From Gammaproteobacteria bacterium (lineage in GTDB: Bacteria; Pseudomonadota; Gammaproteobacteria; Steroidobacterales; GCA-2729495), in the NCBI GenBank assembly GCA_030429685.1, contig JAUIEY010000067.1, forward strand, positions 1 to 9,342: DNA of 9,342 bases, given 5' to 3'. Positions 6,135 through 9,342 of this stretch are shown here, in pieces (within the stretch, counting starts at the first letter, position 1; every line of letters starts with the position of its first letter). The position numbers and the translations under genes were made by a program. The notes below the pieces were generated by a model. That model ran no database searches. It saw only the letters and a list, made by a program, of their open reading frames with translations, and was not told where the DNA came from.

Positions 6135-6989
6135 ATGGCTGACGCACGCTGCATAAATGCATTCCGCCGGCTGACGGTATTACTACTGCTGGGGCTTACT
6201 GCCGGCAGCGCCGTTGCGCAGGAAAAATTGTCCATGGAGGCGCTCAAGGCAGCGGACTACCTTAAGGGCAAACAGACCTTCCAGGGGCGTTGCAGTGCCT
6301 GTCATACACTCGCGGACAGCGGCGACATTGCCGGCCCTAACCTGTGGGGCGTGTTTGACCGGGTTGCCGGTTCCAAGCCCGGGTTTCGTTTCTCTGACAC
6401 GCTGGTGGCGGCGGATTTCGCATGGACCCCCGATCAGCTGCATGCATGGCTGAGCGATCCGCAGGGTTATTTGCCCGGCAATATCATGGGCATTCCCGAG
6501 CCGGTTCCTGCCGCCGATCATCTGGACCTCATTTCGTTCATGCTGATTGAAACCGGTGCCGTCGACTGGCCGCGCCCGGAAATCAATTTCGCCGCAGAAC
6601 AGGCCGATAAGGCCAGGCCTTATGCAGAACGGTTTCCCAGCTTCTGGAATCACCTGATGTACAACACCACGCGTTACCGCTGGGAAGATACAACGACCGG
6701 CGAGGAATTCCGCTTTGACGTTTATTTCAAGCCCGATGGCCTGGTGGCGTCGAATCAGAAAGCCATCAAAGGTTTCTGGCGTATCGATGAGCGCGACTTT
6801 TTTTGCTACGGCCTGACCGGTCTGAAGATCAGCAAGGTTGGCCATATGGTGGAGTGTTTCCCGGTTGCTGCCATGGCTATTCCACGTTTCGCCGAAGAAC
6901 TCTGGACTTCCAAACCGCAGCCGGGCGTCAAACTGCACGGTGGCATGCAGCCTGGCCGGCCCGATTGGGTCAGCGCGCAGGCTGACTAA
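6135..6989 (+). CDS. Cytochrome c fused to unrecognised C-terminal domain
   Basis: The 284-residue product has a Sec signal peptide (hydrophobic core LTVLLLLGLTAG, cleavage probably after AVA). A class I cytochrome c domain follows at about 30-145. Haem attachment is CSACH (Cys53, Cys56, His57), GPNLWGVFDR (67-76) matches the family, and Met118 in YLPGNIMGIP is the likely sixth iron ligand. It should be a periplasmic one-electron carrier. Residues about 160-284 form a second region I do not recognise. It is rich in Trp and Phe, with alternating patterns that suggest beta strands (EFRFDVYFKPDG, GFWRIDERDFFCYG) and two cysteines (224, 241) that could form a disulfide. ATG 6135 is chosen because GAGG (6124-6127) is 7 bases away; ATG 6129, overlapping the SDR stop, is an alternative. 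Its stop overlaps that of the convergent aldo/keto reductase gene. Confidence 0.88.
   Translation: MADARCINAFRRLTVLLLLGLTAGSAVAQEKLSMEALKAADYLKGKQTFQGRCSACHTLADSGDIAGPNLWGVFDRVAGSKPGFRFSDTLVAADFAWTPDQLHAWLSDPQGYLPGNIMGIPEPVPAADHLDLISFMLIETGAVDWPRPEINFAAEQADKARPYAERFPSFWNHLMYNTTRYRWEDTTTGEEFRFDVYFKPDGLVASNQKAIKGFWRIDERDFFCYGLTGLKISKVGHMVECFPVAAMAIPRFAEELWTSKPQPGVKLHGGMQPGRPDWVSAQAD
6969..6986. terminator. Hairpin at overlapping convergent stop codons
   Basis: GTCAGC (6969-6974) and GCTGAC (6981-6986) form a perfect 6-bp stem with a 6-base loop. It ends at the bases shared by the cytochrome TAA (6987-6989) and the aldo/keto reductase TAG (6986-6988). There is no T-run directly behind it on either strand, so it may stabilise or slow transcripts rather than act as a classic terminator. 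Confidence 0.35.
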
Positions 6990-7906
6990 AGACTGGCAAG
7001 CAGTTTTTCCTGGCGGGCGCGCATGGCGGCGTCGGGCAGCCGCCCGTATGCAGCGCCGAGGTTGTCGCGCGCATGCGCCAGCCGGGTCATGCCCGGAATC
7101 GCACAGGTCACACCGCTGTGCGAAACCACGTACTTGAGAAAGAACTGACCCCAGCTGCGACAGTCGAACTCGGCAGCCCAGCCGGGCAGCTCCACGTCAG
7201 CCGTCGCCTTGAACAGGCGGCCACGTGCCAGTGGCAGATTGACCAGCACGGCCATGCCTCTAGCTTCCGCAAGCGGCAGGATAACGTCTTCAGCTGCTCG
7301 ATCGGCCAGTGAGTAGTTCACCTGAATAAAGTCCAGCGGCATGGATTTCATCAGCGCCGCCATTTCTGCATGCTGGTCATTGCGCGAAGTGGTAATGCCG
7401 ACATAGCGGATACGCCCGGCATCGCGCCACTCCAGCATCGTTTTTAACTGCGTTTCAGCACCACGTAAATTATGTACCTGCATCAGGTCCATGGTGGAGC
7501 GGTTCAGCTTGGTCAGGGAATCTTCCATGCGCCGGATGCCGTCCATCTTCTCCTCACGATCCACTTTGGTGGCGAGAAAAAAAGCGTCATCAAAGCCCAG
7601 TTCGCTGATGAGTTGCCCCAGAACTTTTTCCGACGTCCGATACGCCGGGGCCGTATCGATGACGCGACCGCCGAGTTCACGAAATCCCTGCAAGGTGTCG
7701 CGCAACCCCTGAATTTCTGCCGGCGAACCGCCGGCAGCCCAGCGATTGGTGCCGATTCCAATCACGGGTAGTTGTTCATTGGTGCCGGGTATCGGTTTGG
7801 TGACCAGGGTTGTGGTGTCTGCCGCCGCACTACCGAAAACGCCCGTGCCCAGCAATGCGCCGGCACCCGCGCCCGCAGCGATAACCTGCCGTCTGGTGAA
7901 ATTCAT
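6986..7906 (-). CDS. Tat-exported aldo/keto reductase
   Basis: This 306-residue protein begins with a twin-arginine signal (TRRQVIAAGAG at 4-14, hydrophobic to about 29). It continues as a (beta/alpha)8 aldo/keto reductase, normally an NADPH-dependent carbonyl reductase. The catalytic tetrad is complete: Asp84 and Tyr89 in VIDTAPAY, Lys114 in LATKV and His145 in VHN. The barrel strands LDFIQVNYSL (191-200) and AVLVNLPLARG (219-229) are also family-like. Tat export implies folding, probably with cofactor, in the cytoplasm before transport; the physiological substrate is unknown. The frame is open upstream to 8038, but the ATG at 7906 places the Tat motif correctly at the N-terminus. The Shine-Dalgarno is weak (AGGG close to the start). 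It converges on the cytochrome gene with a 4-base overlap and diverges from the membrane-protein gene at 8115. Confidence 0.92.
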   Translation of the reverse strand: MNFTRRQVIAAGAGAGALLGTGVFGSAAADTTTLVTKPIPGTNEQLPVIGIGTNRWAAGGSPAEIQGLRDTLQGFRELGGRVIDTAPAYRTSEKVLGQLISELGFDDAFFLATKVDREEKMDGIRRMEDSLTKLNRSTMDLMQVHNLRGAETQLKTMLEWRDAGRIRYVGITTSRNDQHAEMAALMKSMPLDFIQVNYSLADRAAEDVILPLAEARGMAVLVNLPLARGRLFKATADVELPGWAAEFDCRSWGQFFLKYVVSHSGVTCAIPGMTRLAHARDNLGAAYGRLPDAAMRARQEKLLASL

Positions 7907-7942
7907 GCCCTGTACTGCCTGATTTTTTGTTGTTGTCTGACT

Positions 7943-7972
7943 ATAAGACAGCCTGTTGCCGAGTACTGTCAA
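7943..7972 (-). promoter_or_regulatory. Possible promoter for aldo/keto reductase
   Basis: On the minus strand a perfect TTGACA (7967-7972) is followed after 18 bases by TCTTAT (7943-7948, 4 of 6). A better -10 match, TATAGT (7940-7945), lies 21 bases away, which is longer than usual. The leader would be about 30 bases. Confidence 0.35.
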
Positions 7973-8053
7973 GACAAGGGTGTGCAGCGCATGTGTATGC
8001 AGCAGCGGATTGAACATATTGCTTCGGCCGCTGCGCAATTCTCGGGGCTTTTG

Positions 8054-8082
8054 CTGACAATCCGGGGGCTTACGTGTAGATT
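8054..8082 (+). promoter_or_regulatory. Predicted sigma70-type promoter for membrane protein gene
   Basis: CTGACA (8054-8059, 5 of 6) and TAGATT (8077-8082, 4 of 6) are 17 bases apart. Transcription would start near 8089, giving a leader of about 26 bases containing AAGGA (8098-8102) before the ATG at 8115. Confidence 0.4.
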
Positions 8083-8114
8083 CCTAGGCTTTGCTCCAAG
8101 GACCAGGCTCCAGC

Positions 8115-9342
8115 ATGCTCAGACTATTCCTCCTTTATGCGCTCTCAGGCTTTGTCAGCCTGGGCTATCAGGTGGCCTGGTTTCGTATATTCACCGACTG
8201 GTTCGGTTCAACCAACCTTACCTTTGCGCTGGTAGTTTGCTGCTTTATCGGCGGTCTCGGGCTGGGTGCGCTGTGGAGCAAACCGGTTACCGACTGGTTT
8301 GGACGTCTCCTTAAAATTGACAGCCGACTGCGTCTGTATGGCCTGATCGAGTTGCTGGTCTCGGCGACGGCCGTGCTGACTTTATTGATGGCGTTTTTGC
8401 CGCCTGATTTCTGGGGCAGTTTCCCCTATCACGAAGCCGGGCAATTCTGGGTAAAAAATCTGGACTATCAAATCGGCCAGGTGATGGTGGCAGTTGTCTG
8501 TGTAACGCTGCCATGCTTTTTCATGGGCATCACCTTTCCGCTGTTGTGCGATGCTTTTCTGGGCATAGAAAAAGCATCCCAACTGCCGTCGACCCTGTAC
8601 GCCTGGAATACGCTGGGCGCCTGTTCGGGTGTGCTGGCCTGTCAGTTCTTTTTCCTGCCAATGATCGGCCACAGCAACGCGTTTCTGCTGATGGCCACCA
8701 CGAACGGGTGCCTGGGCTTGTTCTTTCTGTTGTCGGGCGGCGGCACGGCGCTGGCGGATGCGGCCGGCCTGCGGCCTGCCGCGCCGGCTGCAAGCAGCGA
8801 GCCGGCAGCCAGTTCACCGTCACCTTCGGCAACCGGTCTGCTGATTACTGCTGCCGTGCTCAGCGGTCTGGTTGCGGGGGCACTTGAAGGCGATATGTTC
8901 AAACGCATCGGTCTGGTGATTGCCACCAATCCGGGCGCGGCCATGTCGGCAATTTCATTCTGGGCCATTCTCGGAATTTTTCTCGGCAGCACCATGGTAC
9001 GGGTGTTTGCGAACATGGCGCTCAGCCATATCAAATTCGCTTATGCACTGGCGATCATTTTGTACTGGCTTGCCTGGCGCTACGGCTATCCGGTAATCAA
9101 CGATATTGAACTGGAACTGGCGGCGATACGCGAAACCCAGACGTTTGAAGCAACACCGGCAGTAGCCATGTTCCCGACCAGCATGAGCCAGTTGTTTTTG
9201 TTCGTCGGCGTCGTCGAGGTTGATGCTGAGCTGGATGATCGATCCCGGCTGCGTGGGCTGGTCGGGCATGCTGTCGGAGGCCATCAGGTAGATGCCGTCG
9301 GCTTTGAATTCGGCATGCATAACGCGTTGTTTGTCTGCATCG
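8115..9342 (+). CDS. Fused MFS/spermidine-synthase-type membrane protein, broken at 3' end
   Basis: The frame is open from ATG 8115 to the window end (409 codons). It resembles the membrane part of fused MFS/spermidine synthase proteins. Membrane segments are seen near residues 2-22, 34-54, 76-96, 121-144, 160-183, 189-208, 241-258, 275-296 and 304-321, with a Pro/Ala/Ser-rich linker at 209-240. Family-like motifs are ALSGFVSLGYQVAWFR (9-24), FIGGLGLGALW (44-54), MGITFPLL (137-144) and LYAWNTLGA (161-169). No SAM-binding synthase domain is reached, so any enzymatic activity is unknown. A tenth segment begins at MSQLFLFVG (357-365) and then stops abruptly: residues from about 367 are charged and are the antisense of a VOC-fold gene. 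The genuine product therefore probably ends or diverges at about 9209. Start: AAGGA is 12 bases upstream and an in-frame TAG at 8085-8087 excludes a much longer N-terminus. Confidence 0.75.
   Translation, partial: MLRLFLLYALSGFVSLGYQVAWFRIFTDWFGSTNLTFALVVCCFIGGLGLGALWSKPVTDWFGRLLKIDSRLRLYGLIELLVSATAVLTLLMAFLPPDFWGSFPYHEAGQFWVKNLDYQIGQVMVAVVCVTLPCFFMGITFPLLCDAFLGIEKASQLPSTLYAWNTLGACSGVLACQFFFLPMIGHSNAFLLMATTNGCLGLFFLLSGGGTALADAAGLRPAAPAASSEPAASSPSPSATGLLITAAVLSGLVAGALEGDMFKRIGLVIATNPGAAMSAISFWAILGIFLGSTMVRVFANMALSHIKFAYALAIILYWLAWRYGYPVINDIELELAAIRETQTFEATPAVAMFPTSMSQLFLFVGVVEVDAELDDRSRLRGLVGHAVGGHQVDAVGFEFGMHNALFVCI
9189..9209. other. Chimeric junction between two opposed genes
   Basis: Plus-strand family-like sequence (SQLFLFVG) and minus-strand family-like sequence (DADEQKQL) both include this stretch, then each loses its sense beyond it. 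This marks an inversion-type breakpoint, or an assembly chimera, with possible microhomology of up to about 20 bases. Confidence 0.55.
9189..9342 (-). CDS. PhnB-like VOC (glyoxalase-fold) protein, internal fragment
   Basis: On the minus strand, from the window edge down to about 9189, the frame reads as the middle of a PhnB-like vicinal oxygen chelate protein. It starts DADKQRVMHAEFKADG, then IYLMASDSMPDQ, and then IIQLSINLDDADEQKQL. The pairing of MHAEF, a small-molecule-binding strand and a following DxxEQ helix is the usual order at the centre of this fold. The 5' end lies beyond the window. The expected C-terminal half (typically containing MPLQDTFWGARFG-like sequence) is missing: no minus-strand frame below 9189 supplies it, and there the sequence is the antisense of the membrane-protein gene. 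It is therefore a truncated fragment or one arm of a chimeric contig. Function cannot be assigned beyond the fold. Confidence 0.6.

Noticed and set aside
6183..6938. A 251-residue minus-strand frame inside the cytochrome c gene
   Set aside because: It is fully antisense to a gene with a signal peptide, CxxCH and axial Met. It has no recognisable domain of its own.
7912..7969. Repeated GTACTG near the aldo/keto reductase start
   Set aside because: Two 6-base matches about 50 bases apart are expected by chance and have no further symmetry.
7772..8314. A 180-residue plus-strand frame spanning the gap between the aldo/keto reductase and membrane-protein genes
   Set aside because: It crosses the Tat signal region of one gene and the membrane segments of the other in a wrong frame, and its composition is not protein-like.
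1..9342. CRISPR array, insertion sequence or phage defence genes
   Set aside because: No regularly spaced repeats, transposase, nuclease-helicase or toxin-antitoxin genes are seen. The coding content is housekeeping and redox genes.

Overview
This 9.3 kb window looks like chromosomal DNA from a moderately GC-rich gammaproteobacterium. It carries homologues of E. coli ycbB (ldtD), ycbK (mepK) and ypfJ, plus DUF937 and DUF3465 proteins. Genes are tightly packed with short intergenic gaps, and two gene pairs are translationally coupled. No host genus can be named from the sequence alone.

Layout, left to right. Positions 1-180 are more AT-rich and hold no gene. They contain an inverted repeat, a short stretch that resembles the 3' end of a tRNA-Ser gene including CCA, and a small hairpin with a T-run. 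Next come two divergent cell-wall genes: a YcbB-type L,D-transpeptidase (minus strand) and a Tat-exported MepK/DUF882 peptidase (plus strand). A DUF937 gene (minus) and a ypfJ-type zinc metallopeptidase (plus, TTG start) are again divergent. Then comes a minus-strand operon of a class I glutamine amidotransferase followed by a DUF3465 protein (ATGA overlap).

From 5341 onward the theme is redox. A membrane-anchored atypical SDR is followed almost without a gap by a c-type cytochrome fused to an unrecognised C-terminal domain. Convergent to it, overlapping by 4 bases at the stop codons, is a Tat-exported aldo/keto reductase. All three carry export or anchor signals, so nicotinamide-type oxidoreductase folds and a haem carrier may share the periplasmic side of the membrane. 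This is the best candidate in the window for an undescribed functional unit, but the linkage is inference.

The right end starts as a multi-pass membrane protein of the fused MFS/spermidine-synthase type (from 8115). At about 9189-9209 its family-like sequence stops. The remaining ~135 bases read, on the opposite strand, as the middle of a PhnB-like VOC/glyoxalase-fold protein. The two unrelated coding sequences meet head-on, so this is either a real inversion/recombination or an assembly chimera. With a tRNA-like fragment at the left edge, both ends of the window deserve checking before the context is trusted.
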